NCBI GenBank assembly: GCA_020829485.1
Contig: JAIVFU010000030.1
Location: 1-64,000, forward strand
Source: Nostoc sp. CHAB 5834
GTDB taxonomy: Bacteria; Cyanobacteriota; Cyanobacteriia; Cyanobacteriales; Nostocaceae
Direction: 5' to 3'
Length of the DNA: 64,000 bases
This document shows, in pieces, positions 1 through 9,386 of the stretch (positions are counted from its first letter, which is position 1; every line of letters begins with the position of its first letter). The position numbers and the translations under genes were made by a program. Under the pieces are notes generated by a model that saw nothing but the letters and a program-made list of their open reading frames with translations, did not search any database and was not told the origin of the DNA.

Positions 1-405
1 TTTGTTTTCCTCTTTAGTCAGAAATACCCTCAAACGAGCGCCCATATTTTTTGTTACCTCGGTAGATATATTCTCCGTATTTATTTATTGTTACATAGTT
101 TCGTTTTTTCCTGCCGACCTACTTATGCTAATCGCAAAGCGTTGGAACTATGGGAGCTTTCTTGGGAAGAATTTACCAGAATGCCTTCCCGAAGATCAGC
201 TGAAGAGGTAGTGCAGGAAGAACGCGATCGCTTATTATCAGAAGCAGCAACTAAAGGCTTTATCACCAACTATTCCGGTATCCGCACTTCTAGTAATGGT
301 AAACGTTTTTACATAGAAGATACTATTCTATGGAACGTTTTAGATGAGCAAAATCAGCACTACGGTCAAGCTGCTTTCTTCTCTACGTGGAAATTTATTA
401 CATAA
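1..405 (+). CDS. MEKHLA-domain protein, C-terminal part (5' end cut or decayed)
   Basis: The last ~90 residues read YANRKALELWELSWEEF, then GIRTSSNGKRFYIEDT and YGQAAFFSTW. This matches the C-terminal half of the PAS-like MEKHLA domain, a small cyanobacterial and plant sensory domain of unknown ligand. The frame is open to the left edge of the window, but residues before about position 110 do not look like the expected MEKHLA N-terminus (the SHG..DP motif is missing). The gene is therefore either cut by the window and frameshifted, or 5'-decayed. An ATG at 88 is in frame but is unlikely to be the native start. Family assignment is from motif memory; function is unknown. Confidence 0.5.
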   Translation, partial: FVFLFSQKYPQTSAHIFCYLGRYILRIYLLLHSFVFSCRPTYANRKALELWELSWEEFTRMPSRRSAEEVVQEERDRLLSEAATKGFITNYSGIRTSSNGKRFYIEDTILWNVLDEQNQHYGQAAFFSTWKFIT

Positions 406-616
406 CTACTGCTTCACAGACTTTTTGGATTAATTGGTCTTGCTTGCAATTTTGCTAATCAATCTTGATATCGCTATTTAAGGAGTGCAGTTTCCTTCGC
501 CTAAGTCGTACTATCAATCTTAAATCTCAAAACGAGATCCATCCACGAGGTAGAAGAAACTACTTGCATTATTCAGTATTGTGTAACTGCTATCTTAAAA
601 TCAGGAAAAAACGCCC

Positions 617-1330
617 GTGGTTCCCATTAGAGATAATAATCCGACAACAATCACGCCTTATGTGACTTATGGGCTGATTGCTGCTAATGTCCTCGCTTTT
701 CTTTATGAGGCAAATCTTCCTCCCCAAGCATTAAATGGGTTTCTACACCTTGCGGCTGTAGTACCACGAGAACTGACTTTAAGCTTTGGTGGTATCTCTT
801 TACATCAACCAGTGCCAGAATGGGCAACTTTAATTACCTCACAATTTTTACACGGTGGTTTCTTGCACTTAGCAGGTAATATGTTGTTTCTCTGGATTTT
901 TGGTAACAATGTTGAAGATAAGTTAGGTCATGCTAAATATTTGCTGTTCTATTTATCTTCTGGTGTTTTGGCATCTTTGACACAGTGGTTCTTCGCTCAA
1001 GATTCTAGCATTCCTTCTTTGGGTGCAAGTGGTGCGATCGCAGGCGTTTTAGGAGCATATATTCTCCGCTTTCCCAACGCCGAAGTTCTCGGCATAGTGC
1101 CTTTAGGCTTTTTCTTCCCAACTTTCCGCGTCCCGGCATATTTCTTTTTGGGATTTTGGTTTCTCGAACAAGCTTTCTACGGGCTTGCTAGTCTGCAAAC
1201 ACGTACCAACATCGGTATGGAAAGCGGCGGTATTGCCTACTGGGCCCACGCAGGCGGGTTTATCTTTGGAGCAATTCTCGGCCCACTGTTGGGTTTGTTT
1301 AACGATAAATCACAGGAAGAATCTTGGTAG
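617..1330 (+). CDS. Rhomboid family intramembrane serine protease (copy 1)
   Basis: This is a polytopic membrane protein of 237 residues with the rhomboid signature. The catalytic Ser is at about residue 138 in GASGA, the His at about 211 in WAHAGGF, and the HLAGNMLFLWIFGNNVED segment carries the conserved Asn and acidic loop residues. Rhomboids cleave transmembrane segments of client proteins within the membrane. The start is GTG at 617; the N-terminus (NPTTITPYVTYGLI) aligns with the paralogue that follows, which supports it. The next gene is a diverged tandem duplicate about 100 bp downstream. Substrates cannot be inferred. Confidence 0.88.
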   Translation: MVPIRDNNPTTITPYVTYGLIAANVLAFLYEANLPPQALNGFLHLAAVVPRELTLSFGGISLHQPVPEWATLITSQFLHGGFLHLAGNMLFLWIFGNNVEDKLGHAKYLLFYLSSGVLASLTQWFFAQDSSIPSLGASGAIAGVLGAYILRFPNAEVLGIVPLGFFFPTFRVPAYFFLGFWFLEQAFYGLASLQTRTNIGMESGGIAYWAHAGGFIFGAILGPLLGLFNDKSQEESW

Positions 1331-1429
1331 AAATAATTCTTCGGGTTATCATCAGGGCTTTTAATCAGGCTAATTAATTAAATAGGTGAAATTGTTTAAA
1401 CTTCGCAACTGCTAGCCTTACAAGCTATA

Positions 1430-2146
1430 TTGCAGTTAGTCAATAAATTAGGACAAACATTTGTGTTTCCCCTCTACGATGAAAATCCGACGCGAACCAC
1501 CCCGTATTTCACCTACGGGTTAATTGGCATGAATATTTTAGTTTTTCTTCACGAGGTGAGGCTGTTAAATGCATCGTCAAATGTACAATTGAATCAGTTT
1601 TTAAGTCAGTATGCAGTAATACCTCAAGAGTTAACCACCAATTGGAGTGGAGAGTGGATAACATTATTTACATCGCAATTTTTACACGGTGGTTGGTGGC
1701 ACTTAATCTCGAATATGGTGTTTCTCTGGATTTTTGGCAACAATATTGAAGATCGATTAGGTCATGTCAAATATCTGATTTTTTATTTGGCGTGTGGCGC
1801 TTTAGCTGCCTTGTGTCAATGGTTTATTGGCATTAATTCGGAGATTCCTTCTTTGGGAGCAAGTGGTGCAATTTCTGGGGTTTTAGGTGCGTACGTTATC
1901 CGCTTTCCCCAGACTAGAGTCAGAACTCTAGTATTTTTGGGGTTTTTCGTCACCACAATCAGAGTGCCAGCACTAGTAATAATTGGACTTTTCTTTGTGC
2001 AGAATGTAATCTCCGGTCTTGCTACCCTGCAAACAGCCGCTAACATGACCGTGCAAACTGGTGGAGTTGCGTATTGGGCGCACATTGGTGGTTTTGTTTT
2101 TGGGGTAATTCTCGCTCCCTTATTTGGATTGTTTAGGCAGGACTAA
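1430..2146 (+). CDS. Rhomboid family intramembrane serine protease (copy 2)
   Basis: This is a second rhomboid, clearly homologous to the upstream gene along its length (shared LIGMN, SQFLHGG, FLWIFGNN and LGASGAISGVLGAY). Catalytic Ser is at about residue 145 and His at about 218 in WAHIGGF, so both copies keep the dyad. The ORF opens with TTG at 1430. A GTG at 1463 (VFPLYDENP) follows an AGGA-like stretch and matches the start of copy 1 better, so the true start may be 1463. It lies about 100 bp downstream of copy 1 in the same direction, consistent with a tandem duplication and co-transcription. Confidence 0.87.
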   Translation: MQLVNKLGQTFVFPLYDENPTRTTPYFTYGLIGMNILVFLHEVRLLNASSNVQLNQFLSQYAVIPQELTTNWSGEWITLFTSQFLHGGWWHLISNMVFLWIFGNNIEDRLGHVKYLIFYLACGALAALCQWFIGINSEIPSLGASGAISGVLGAYVIRFPQTRVRTLVFLGFFVTTIRVPALVIIGLFFVQNVISGLATLQTAANMTVQTGGVAYWAHIGGFVFGVILAPLFGLFRQD

Positions 2147-2481
2147 TAGCAATTCTGTATGAAGATGCGCTAAATCATATTTAAGTACAAGAAAGAAGAA
2201 GGAAAAACGAACCGCAAAGGATGCATAGACACGAAGTGGCTTCCCGAAGGGTAGGACGCAAAGAAAGAAAGAAGTTAAAAGGGTTTGGCGCAGCCTCACA
2301 AAGAAATGGTATAAGTACAAAATTTCCGAAACTCCTAGCGAAATAATTGCTACCTATCAATCCTCTGCTTATCCTCTGGGTTGAAATCTCTCCCTCGATT
2401 TATCACAGTTTTACCCAAAGCTCTACTAAGCAATTCAAAATTAGGAGATACTATCTTAGTAATCCCCTATTTGGGAAACTA
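2147..2481. other. Intergenic stretch, no gene recognised
   Basis: These 335 bp separate the rhomboid pair from the convergent exopolysaccharide locus. Around 2205-2280 there is a purine-rich stretch (cgcaaagg, acgcaaag, agaaagaaag) of the dispersed type common between Nostoc genes. No convincing ORF, RNA or terminator hairpin was seen. Confidence 0.4.
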
Positions 2482-4656
2482 TTAGTTTTTGCTGGCACCA
2501 GCTGAAAGTTCTTCTGATTCTTCTACCCTAGATGTAAATCTTGATGATTCTACAACTTGTTCAGGTGGAGAAACAATGATGTCAGCGCCATTGATAATTG
2601 CTCCCAATAATCCTAGTTCCGATTCAACTAATTGATCAATAGCTTCACCTAACATGTTCTCTTGTGTATAGTTTGGTCGCGCCACAAGTACTATGCCATC
2701 GCTGTAAGGTTGAATTAACAAAGGATCATTGGATATGCTGAGTGGGCTAGTATCTAAAATTACTAAATCAAAACGTTCGCGGACATCCTCCATTAACCGC
2801 CGCATTTCGCTAGATTCAAGAATAGCAGCTGATTGCCGCACAGGCCCAGGGCTGGGTATGATGTATAAGTTTTCTACATCAGGAACTAAACGAATACATT
2901 CGCTTAAGTTAGCGTAATAACGCAGGGGTTCAATAGTGGCATCGGGGTCAGGAATTACATTCAGTGATGCACAACGAGAAGGCGATCGCAAATCTGTTTC
3001 GATAATCAAAGTTCTTTTACCAGCACGGGCTGAAGCTATACCCAAGTTATAAGCACTTGCCGTTTTACCCTCTAGGGTACTGGTGCTAGTAATCAATACT
3101 ACCTTTAAGGCTTTACCACCAACCCGGCGCAGATTACTACGGAATTTCTCATAAAATTCTAAATAAGCAGAATCCGCAGAAAGTACCACCGGCACTGCTT
3201 CTTGAGGCAAATCATCAATCGGCATTAAAGGCAATTCTCCCAACAGTGCCACTTCCCGTTGCTTGAGGCTCTCGCGGATATCCTCCCTGGTTTTGAAAGT
3301 ACCTTCCAGCGCTCCCAACAAGAATATCACTCCGCCACCAATCAAGATACCTAAGAAACCACCCACAGCGAGGGTAATAGGTACGCTCTTGGGGGGTTTG
3401 ATGTCCGCAGCCGCTGTGGGCCGTCTGGCAACGCTGAGGCTGCTGGTAGTTTCTGCCTCTGCGGTTTTAGCATCGGTTAGCTTCACCTGCATTTGGTCAT
3501 AAATGGCTTTTTTAAGTCCAACCTCTTGTTCTAAACGCGATCGCTCTAATTGCTTATTGGGTATCAGAGAATACTCTCGCCGTAGTCGCGCTTCTTGTCG
3601 GATTTCTTGAGCTAGTTGTTGTTGCAGCGTCTCCCGTTGGGTTTGCAAAGACACCATTTGGTTTGCCAACTGCTGGCGGGCTGGATCTAAGCTACTTTGG
3701 GCGCGAATCCCGGCAACGCTACCCTGAAGCGGAGCCGCCGTTCCATCGCCACCTAATACCTCCCCAGCCCGTTGTTGCAGCAATTCTTCAGCAGATTGTT
3801 TCTGACGCTGCAACTGAACCATCGTTGGGTGTTCCGGTCGCAAATCTTTTCTGAGTAAGGCGATTTGCGACTCACTTTGATAAATTTGCGATCGCAAGTT
3901 ACCAATAATTGGATCGGCACTCAAAGCAGAAGAAATATAAGCCTGCCCGACTGTTAGACCTAACTTATTTTGTAAACTGCGAACTTGACCATCAACCCCA
4001 GAAATAGTTAATTGCATTTGCCGTTGGAGATTTTGGCTGGCAGTAATAGCGCTTAACAAGCTGCCATTCTCTGCTGCTAATATTGCCGTTCGCTCTATGC
4101 GATCGTACTGTTCCAGCTTCTTTTCGGCAATTTGCAATTCCCGTTTAGCTTGTGGTAAGCGCTCGTTAATTTTTTGAATAATTGCTTGTAATCGCCCAGT
4201 ATTAATGTCACTGCTCAACTTAATCATTGATTGCATCAATGCCGTCAAGACCTCTATGGCTCGTTTGGGATCTCTATCTACATATTTCAGTTCAAAGGTA
4301 CTCGTTTCTAAATCTCCAGTCTTGGGATTTTTTTTAGGTAAAGAAAGGACAATACTTGAACCGAGTTGTTTCGGTTTGATATTTACTTTCTCTGCCACAG
4401 TCGCAATTATTTGGTTTGATAATAAAACATCCTCATTTAGTTCCTTTCCTTGCTGTTGGATTTGACTACCAGTGGCTGAGAAAGAAACTGGTGGACCAGC
4501 ATAGGTAAGTGCCGCAGATGCTATGTAGTTAGTAGGTGGTTCTGGCTGCATAGCCACTACCGTTGACCCCACTACAACTAAACCAAAACTAGCTAGTCCG
4601 ATCCACTTATATTTTTCAAAAGCAATAAGATAGCGTTTAACAATTGGTGGGGTCAT
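2482..4656 (-). CDS. Polysaccharide chain-length determinant / BY-kinase-like protein (Wzc family)
   Basis: A 724-residue inner-membrane protein with the usual two-part layout. The N-terminal Wzz domain starts with a membrane segment near residues 17-35, followed by a long coiled-coil region (about 150-400) and a second membrane segment near 425-450. A cytoplasmic P-loop domain follows. The Walker A is unusual (STLEGKT, without the first Gly of GxxGEGKT), A' is LIIETDLRSPS and Walker B is DLVILDTSPL. There is no C-terminal tyrosine cluster of the kind autophosphorylated in Wzc. It probably controls exopolysaccharide assembly with the export protein just downstream on the same strand. Kinase activity is uncertain. 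Confidence 0.85.
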   Translation of the reverse strand: MTPPIVKRYLIAFEKYKWIGLASFGLVVVGSTVVAMQPEPPTNYIASAALTYAGPPVSFSATGSQIQQQGKELNEDVLLSNQIIATVAEKVNIKPKQLGSSIVLSLPKKNPKTGDLETSTFELKYVDRDPKRAIEVLTALMQSMIKLSSDINTGRLQAIIQKINERLPQAKRELQIAEKKLEQYDRIERTAILAAENGSLLSAITASQNLQRQMQLTISGVDGQVRSLQNKLGLTVGQAYISSALSADPIIGNLRSQIYQSESQIALLRKDLRPEHPTMVQLQRQKQSAEELLQQRAGEVLGGDGTAAPLQGSVAGIRAQSSLDPARQQLANQMVSLQTQRETLQQQLAQEIRQEARLRREYSLIPNKQLERSRLEQEVGLKKAIYDQMQVKLTDAKTAEAETTSSLSVARRPTAAADIKPPKSVPITLAVGGFLGILIGGGVIFLLGALEGTFKTREDIRESLKQREVALLGELPLMPIDDLPQEAVPVVLSADSAYLEFYEKFRSNLRRVGGKALKVVLITSTSTLEGKTASAYNLGIASARAGKRTLIIETDLRSPSRCASLNVIPDPDATIEPLRYYANLSECIRLVPDVENLYIIPSPGPVRQSAAILESSEMRRLMEDVRERFDLVILDTSPLSISNDPLLIQPYSDGIVLVARPNYTQENMLGEAIDQLVESELGLLGAIINGADIIVSPPEQVVESSRFTSRVEESEELSAGASKN

Positions 4657-4673
4657 GGCAGGGGCAGATAGAA

Positions 4674-4705
4674 TCAGTTATCAGTTATCAGTTATCAGTT
4701 ATCAG
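4674..4705. repeat. Short tandem repeat, heptamer TCAGTTA x4
   Basis: Four tandem copies of TCAGTTA (last ones imperfect) lie in the gap between the chain-length gene and the export gene. Heptameric short tandem repeats in intergenic DNA are typical of Nostoc-type genomes. No coding role. Confidence 0.85.
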
Positions 4706-4774
4706 CTTTATGTTTGTCACTCTCATTTTCCCCTCTTTCACATTCGGTAACAATGGGTGAAGAGGTGAGAGTTA

Positions 4775-6109
4775 CTAATTTGAGCCGCCACCGAAGTCGT
4801 CAAAAAATCGGAGAAAGGACTGGACATTGAAGAAGGGTTGGGTAATGGTAGTCAAGAAATTAGTAATTTTACCGATGAGGTTCCGACCAACAACAAGAAC
4901 ATCATTATCTTGAAGGGCCACATTTTGAGATGCATCGCCACCTAGAGCTTTTTTAGCATCAAGTTTCTGGGTAACAGCTTGACCTCGTTCAGGATCAAAG
5001 CGAACCAGAGCGATATCTCGGAGATTAGCAGTGTCGAGATTTACTCCTCCCAAAGCATCTACAAATGTACTCCCGTTAGGTAGTGCTTGAATGGCAATAC
5101 CTCCAGCAGCGTAGTTTAAAACCCGGACTCTAATCTGTGGTGTGGACAAGGATGAACGTGCTACCAAATTGCGGTCATAACCGTCATTATTACCAACTTC
5201 ACGACGGGGGACGAGTATCGCATCTCCATCTTGTAAGCGTAAATTAGGGATTGAACCACCATTTTGCAGTGCTGCATATAAATCAATAGTTTGTGAAATC
5301 ACAGAACCATCGATTAACTTCCGGCGTACTTGCACTTGTCGCAGGTCTGCATTTAAAGTTGAGCCACCAGATATTAGCAAGGCATCAGCAACGCGGGGTG
5401 TTGGTGAATTAATCGGATAAATTCCTGGTCGAAAAATTTCCCCACTAACGGTAACTTGAACTGGTCGCGTCCCTGCTAAGGATACTACTACAATTGGATC
5501 GGGGAAAACGCTGCTTAAACCCAAGCGAATTTTTTCTTGAGCTTCTTCCAAAGTTAAGCCTTGTAATGACACCGTTCCCACTTGTGGCACTACGATGTTG
5601 CCTTCTGGACTAATTACAGCTTGAAAACTTAAGTCTTGACGCTGCGTTGCTAAGGCTAAAACTATTACTGGATCAACTACATAACGATTTAAACCCAAGC
5701 GAATTTTTTCTTGAGCTTCTTCTAAAGTCAAACCTTGTAAGGAAACTTTTCCCAGTAGCGGCACCACAATGTTACCTTCTGGGTTGATTAAAGCTTGAAA
5801 GCTCAAATCTGGAAAGCGCTGCACCGAAACGCTAATTCCATCTCCTATTCCTAAGCGGTACGCTCCAGGAGGACGCTGAAGCACAACACCAATTGCATCT
5901 CCTGGCCCCAAAAGATAGCGGCTGAGTTGGGGAGAAATTTCGTCATTTGCACCTAGAGGTACAACCTCAGTACCTGGCACAGGCGCAGGGGGCTGCCTTG
6001 GTAATTGTCCTTGAGGTGTAAAAGGCTGGGCAACAACAAGCTGGATAGTTGCTGTTAAGAAAACTCCTACTTGAAGACTGACAAAACACAGGGCGCTGAA
6101 TGCACGCAT
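4775..6109 (-). CDS. Polysaccharide export protein (Wza/SLBB family) with duplicated export domain
   Basis: 444 residues with an N-terminal signal peptide ending near VVAQP. The polysaccharide-export (PES) motif is present twice: LSFQALINPEGNIVVPLLG followed by SLQGLTLEEAQEKIRLGL, then LSFQAVISPEGNIVVPQVG followed by the same SLQGLTLEEAQEKIRLGL. SLBB-type segments follow (VTVSGEIFRPGIYP; later RVRVLNYAAGGI). The protein is likely an outer-membrane or periplasmic channel for exopolysaccharide working with the Wzz/BY-kinase partner encoded downstream. The nearly identical second copy of the PES unit is not part of the standard architecture and looks like a recent internal duplication. Confidence 0.85.
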   Translation of the reverse strand: MRAFSALCFVSLQVGVFLTATIQLVVAQPFTPQGQLPRQPPAPVPGTEVVPLGANDEISPQLSRYLLGPGDAIGVVLQRPPGAYRLGIGDGISVSVQRFPDLSFQALINPEGNIVVPLLGKVSLQGLTLEEAQEKIRLGLNRYVVDPVIVLALATQRQDLSFQAVISPEGNIVVPQVGTVSLQGLTLEEAQEKIRLGLSSVFPDPIVVVSLAGTRPVQVTVSGEIFRPGIYPINSPTPRVADALLISGGSTLNADLRQVQVRRKLIDGSVISQTIDLYAALQNGGSIPNLRLQDGDAILVPRREVGNNDGYDRNLVARSSLSTPQIRVRVLNYAAGGIAIQALPNGSTFVDALGGVNLDTANLRDIALVRFDPERGQAVTQKLDAKKALGGDASQNVALQDNDVLVVGRNLIGKITNFLTTITQPFFNVQSFLRFFDDFGGGSN

Positions 6110-6345
6110 ATTAAAAACTTTGATTTATGAACATCGGTGCAGGAAAACTGAGATAAAAATTAGTTGCGCCGAGTGGTAATTTTACTCTAAAAATATCCTA
6201 AACGTTTATTTTATCTGCGAGTATTTTACCAATAAAAAGTAGAAAATTTTTGCCGATTTTAATTTATAACTTCATATTTTTAACCTGAACGTGATTATAG
6301 AGATACAACTGAAGAATCTCTGCACAAATGCATCTGTAACAGACT

Positions 6346-7068
6346 CTACAAAGAGTCTGCCATTAAATTAGCTTGTACTGTTTCTCCGATAGACTGTGCT
6401 AAAGGCCAAGATGTTTCTACCTGCCCCAAAGGTTCCATTGGAATCAGAATACTCACGCCCACCCAAGGAGTGCGTTGCTTACGCCACTGGGCCAATTGAT
6501 CTGCCAAGAACCAGTGAAAAGGTGATGGATTTCCGCCGTCTGGCATAGCGTACCATTGCAAGACAGCGAAGGTTTGCTGTGCTGTGACAGCGCGAAAGAA
6601 CCTAGCTTCTATTTTAGTTTCAACTTTAGATGTCAACTTTGCAGGCGGTTTCACAGTAAATTCAGCAGAACGATATTGAGCTATATCCCACTTTCCCCAG
6701 CGTGACCTTCCCCAGCCGTTAACGTCTGTCCATTCTACTTCTGGTTGATCCATAGGCCCATTTTGCGGCAGCAAAAGCAGGATTGCCTGGGATTGGGAAC
6801 CTTCTTTTTTAATTACCTGCAAAGACCATTTATGTTCGCCAATTTGCTGTTCTGCTTGTTCAATAGTTTGCCAACCAGGAAGGGCTAACCCAGTCTTGCG
6901 GATCTGTCTTAACTCCTTGAGGGTGGTAACAGGTGGCGGCTGTTTCCATTGCCAGTGTCCTGTCAGGTATCCAGGAACCCCTGCGATTGCCAACACGAGT
7001 AGCAATAACAAAAGTGCTACCACCTGACTCAATTGGTTTTCCTTAAAAAACTTAGAGAAAGAAATCAT
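6346..7068 (-). CDS. Cyanoexosortase B system-associated protein
   Basis: 240 residues with one N-terminal membrane segment (VVALLLLLLVLAIAGVPGYL) and an extracytoplasmic domain rich in Trp. It sits directly downstream of cyanoexosortase B on the same strand. This size, topology and linkage match the EpsI-like partner family described for cyanobacterial exosortase B loci. The molecular role of the family is unknown; EpsI-type proteins are thought to assist exosortase-dependent protein sorting or exopolysaccharide export. The assignment rests on context and overall pattern rather than on a catalytic motif. Confidence 0.7.
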   Translation of the reverse strand: MISFSKFFKENQLSQVVALLLLLLVLAIAGVPGYLTGHWQWKQPPPVTTLKELRQIRKTGLALPGWQTIEQAEQQIGEHKWSLQVIKKEGSQSQAILLLLPQNGPMDQPEVEWTDVNGWGRSRWGKWDIAQYRSAEFTVKPPAKLTSKVETKIEARFFRAVTAQQTFAVLQWYAMPDGGNPSPFHWFLADQLAQWRKQRTPWVGVSILIPMEPLGQVETSWPLAQSIGETVQANLMADSL

Positions 7069-7179
7069 CAGTAAAATTCATAATACTTAGGCAAAATTTT
7101 ACTTCATAAAACCACACTATGAGTTCAGTAATATTTATAAGTAGAGGGGAAGTAGGGGGCAGGGGAGAGTAACTAATGA

Positions 7180-8073
7180 CTAATGACTTTCCCCTTCTTG
7201 CTGAGTTTCTAATGCTGAAAAATAGCTATTAATCCAATTCAGTAAGGGCACTAATGACACCAGCATACAAGCTGAATAGAGATCACCACCCCAACCGTCA
7301 TGCAGCCATTTAAAAGCCGCTTCTTGACCTGTGCCGTGAAAGAAAGTCAGTAAAGTATTACGAATGATATTGGCACAAATACTAATGATCACAGCAAGAG
7401 ATAAAAACGATATAACTGTGCGGCGTGAAGACAAAGCGTCTGTCCAAAAAAGCAGCATCAAGCCGACGTAGAGAGTAGTAAACAACATTTTCAGCCCTGC
7501 ACAATAGGGGGCAACTTCTACAATCCGTCCTCCCACGTAGAGATTGATTTCATCTACGGTTACATCCATACCAAATTGATTCAGTATAAAGCCTGCTGTG
7601 CCAGCGATAAAGCTTTGAAGAGGCAGTGTATAGGGAGCAATGAGATAGGGTACTGCCGTTGGGGTTGCCAAAAATACTAGTAGCAGGGGGAATCCTTGCG
7701 ATCGCAAACCTGGTATTCCCTTAAACCACAAGCATAATCCTGCTAGTATAACGGGGAAGGAAAGGTTAACCCACTCTGTAACACCACTAAGATAAAACAC
7801 TGCCCCGAATAACAATAAAACAGGGCCCAAAGGATGGATGGTATCTGGTAAACGTTTCCACTTTTTCCGGTTCATCCAGCCCAGATAAGCCGCAAATGGT
7901 AAGCCAATAATCCCGTGGCTGAAATATTCGTGTTCTGTACTGATATTTTTGTTCAGCCAACCATCTAACCAGTGAAGCAATATAGGTGCATAAAGCAGCA
8001 GCAAAACGCCTAAAATAGCTAGATTTAATAAGCCTGATGCGTTTCTGTTTTTAATCTGTTGCTGGAGTGCCAT
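7180..8073 (-). CDS. crtB: Cyanoexosortase B (exosortase transpeptidase-like)
   Basis: 297 residues with about eight hydrophobic segments. The exosortase triad is visible: Cys191 in VAPYCAGLK, Arg238 in NIIRNT and His246 in FFHGTG. Exosortases are membrane enzymes believed to process PEP-CTERM-type C-terminal sorting signals. Its neighbours are the associated protein just downstream, Wza and Wzz-type exopolysaccharide genes, and a DegT aminotransferase upstream, which is the usual exosortase/EPS context. No clear PEP-CTERM target was seen in the window. The symbol crtB here means cyanoexosortase B, not phytoene synthase. Confidence 0.85.
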   Translation of the reverse strand: MALQQQIKNRNASGLLNLAILGVLLLLYAPILLHWLDGWLNKNISTEHEYFSHGIIGLPFAAYLGWMNRKKWKRLPDTIHPLGPVLLLFGAVFYLSGVTEWVNLSFPVILAGLCLWFKGIPGLRSQGFPLLLVFLATPTAVPYLIAPYTLPLQSFIAGTAGFILNQFGMDVTVDEINLYVGGRIVEVAPYCAGLKMLFTTLYVGLMLLFWTDALSSRRTVISFLSLAVIISICANIIRNTLLTFFHGTGQEAAFKWLHDGWGGDLYSACMLVSLVPLLNWINSYFSALETQQEGESH

Positions 8074-8084
8074 AATTTTCAGTA

Positions 8085-8136
8085 TTAGTCATTGGTCATT
8101 GGTCATTGGTCATTGGTCATTAGTCATTGGTCATTT
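8085..8136. repeat. Short tandem repeat, heptamer GGTCATT/AGTCATT
   Basis: About seven tandem units of (G/A)GTCATT lie upstream of cyanoexosortase B. The same heptamer family recurs near 21703, 26600, 37880 and 56916 in this window. Confidence 0.9.
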
Positions 8137-8186
8137 GCAAAGGACAAATGACTAATTGTTAGATGCACATTAGGTATGAATTAACT

Positions 8187-9386
8187 TCAGGCTACCACGC
8201 TGCCAAGGTCAGTAGGAGAGGGTTTATCTGTTTTAGAAGTTGTTGACACTGCATGAGCGATCGCTGCTACAACTTCTTTAACTTGGCTACTACTCAAACC
8301 AGGATACATCGGTAATGATAATATTTCTTTTGACAGTTTTTCTGCTTGAGGAAAATCTCCGGGCTGATAGCCTAAGTTGGTGAATGCCGGTTGAAGATGA
8401 CAAGGAATTGGGTAGTGAATGCCAGTTTGAATTCCTACTGCTGTAAGTTTTTCCTGGAGTTGCTGGCGTTCTATGGCGCAAGAGTCATCAACTTTAATCA
8501 CATAAAGATGATACACATGCCCTGTATCACTTTGGTTTTCCATAGGGATAATACCAGCAGTTACCAAGGGTGCTAATTCATTATCATACTGCTGGGCAAT
8601 AGTCAAGCGATCGCGATTCCACTGTGACAAATATGGTAGTTTTTGGTGTAAGACTGCTGCTTGTAAAGTATCCAAACGGCTATTTGTACCTGGTTCAGTA
8701 TGAAAATACTTTTGTGATGCACCATAATTTCGCAAGCGCATCATCTTCTGGGCTACATCTGAATCTTGTGTCAGCAGCATTCCTCCATCCCCAAATGCTC
8801 CCAAATTTTTGCTGGGATAGAAACTAAAAGCTGCTGCTATTCCGACTGAACCAGCGTGATATCCGTCTCTTTCGGCGATGTGTGCTTGTGCGGCATCTTC
8901 AAAAATTAGTATTTTGTGGGTATCGGCAAAGTTCAATAGTTCATGTGGTGATACCATTTGACCATAGAGATGCACAGGAATAATTGCTTTGGTATCAGGT
9001 GTAATTGCCTTTGCTGCTTTTCTTAAGTCAATTAAAGCTGTTTGGCGATCGCAATCTACCAGAATTGGCTTCGCGCCAGCCCGTTGTACCCCAATTAAGG
9101 TTGCTATAAAAGTGTTTGCTGGTAAAATCACTTCATCACCAGCACCAATATTACACGCTTGCAAACCGAGAGCGATCGCATCTGTTCCTGATGCAACACC
9201 AACTCCATAAGCTGCCCCAGACGCTGCCGCAAATGCTGCTTCAAAATCTGAGACTGCTTGCCCTAAAATAAAATCTCCCTGTTCCAATACAGATTGGATT
9301 GCATGTTGCAATTGCGTTTGAATTGGTTCATGTTGTAACTTCAGGTCTACAAAAGGAACTCTAATGGTCATTTTATTCATTACCAA
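8187..9386 (-). CDS. DegT/DnrJ/EryC1/StrS-family sugar aminotransferase
   Basis: 399 residues of the PLP-dependent fold I family that transaminates nucleotide-linked keto sugars for surface polysaccharides. Visible motifs are VASGTDAIALGL (phosphate-binding loop), FEDAAQAHIAE (PLP ring Asp) and FYPSKNLGAFGDGG, whose Lys193 should form the Schiff base with PLP. Full length for the family. It is co-oriented with the exosortase/EPS genes downstream and probably supplies an amino sugar for the same exopolysaccharide. The exact sugar cannot be deduced. Confidence 0.87.
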   Translation of the reverse strand: MVMNKMTIRVPFVDLKLQHEPIQTQLQHAIQSVLEQGDFILGQAVSDFEAAFAAASGAAYGVGVASGTDAIALGLQACNIGAGDEVILPANTFIATLIGVQRAGAKPILVDCDRQTALIDLRKAAKAITPDTKAIIPVHLYGQMVSPHELLNFADTHKILIFEDAAQAHIAERDGYHAGSVGIAAAFSFYPSKNLGAFGDGGMLLTQDSDVAQKMMRLRNYGASQKYFHTEPGTNSRLDTLQAAVLHQKLPYLSQWNRDRLTIAQQYDNELAPLVTAGIIPMENQSDTGHVYHLYVIKVDDSCAIERQQLQEKLTAVGIQTGIHYPIPCHLQPAFTNLGYQPGDFPQAEKLSKEILSLPMYPGLSSSQVKEVVAAIAHAVSTTSKTDKPSPTDLGSVVA

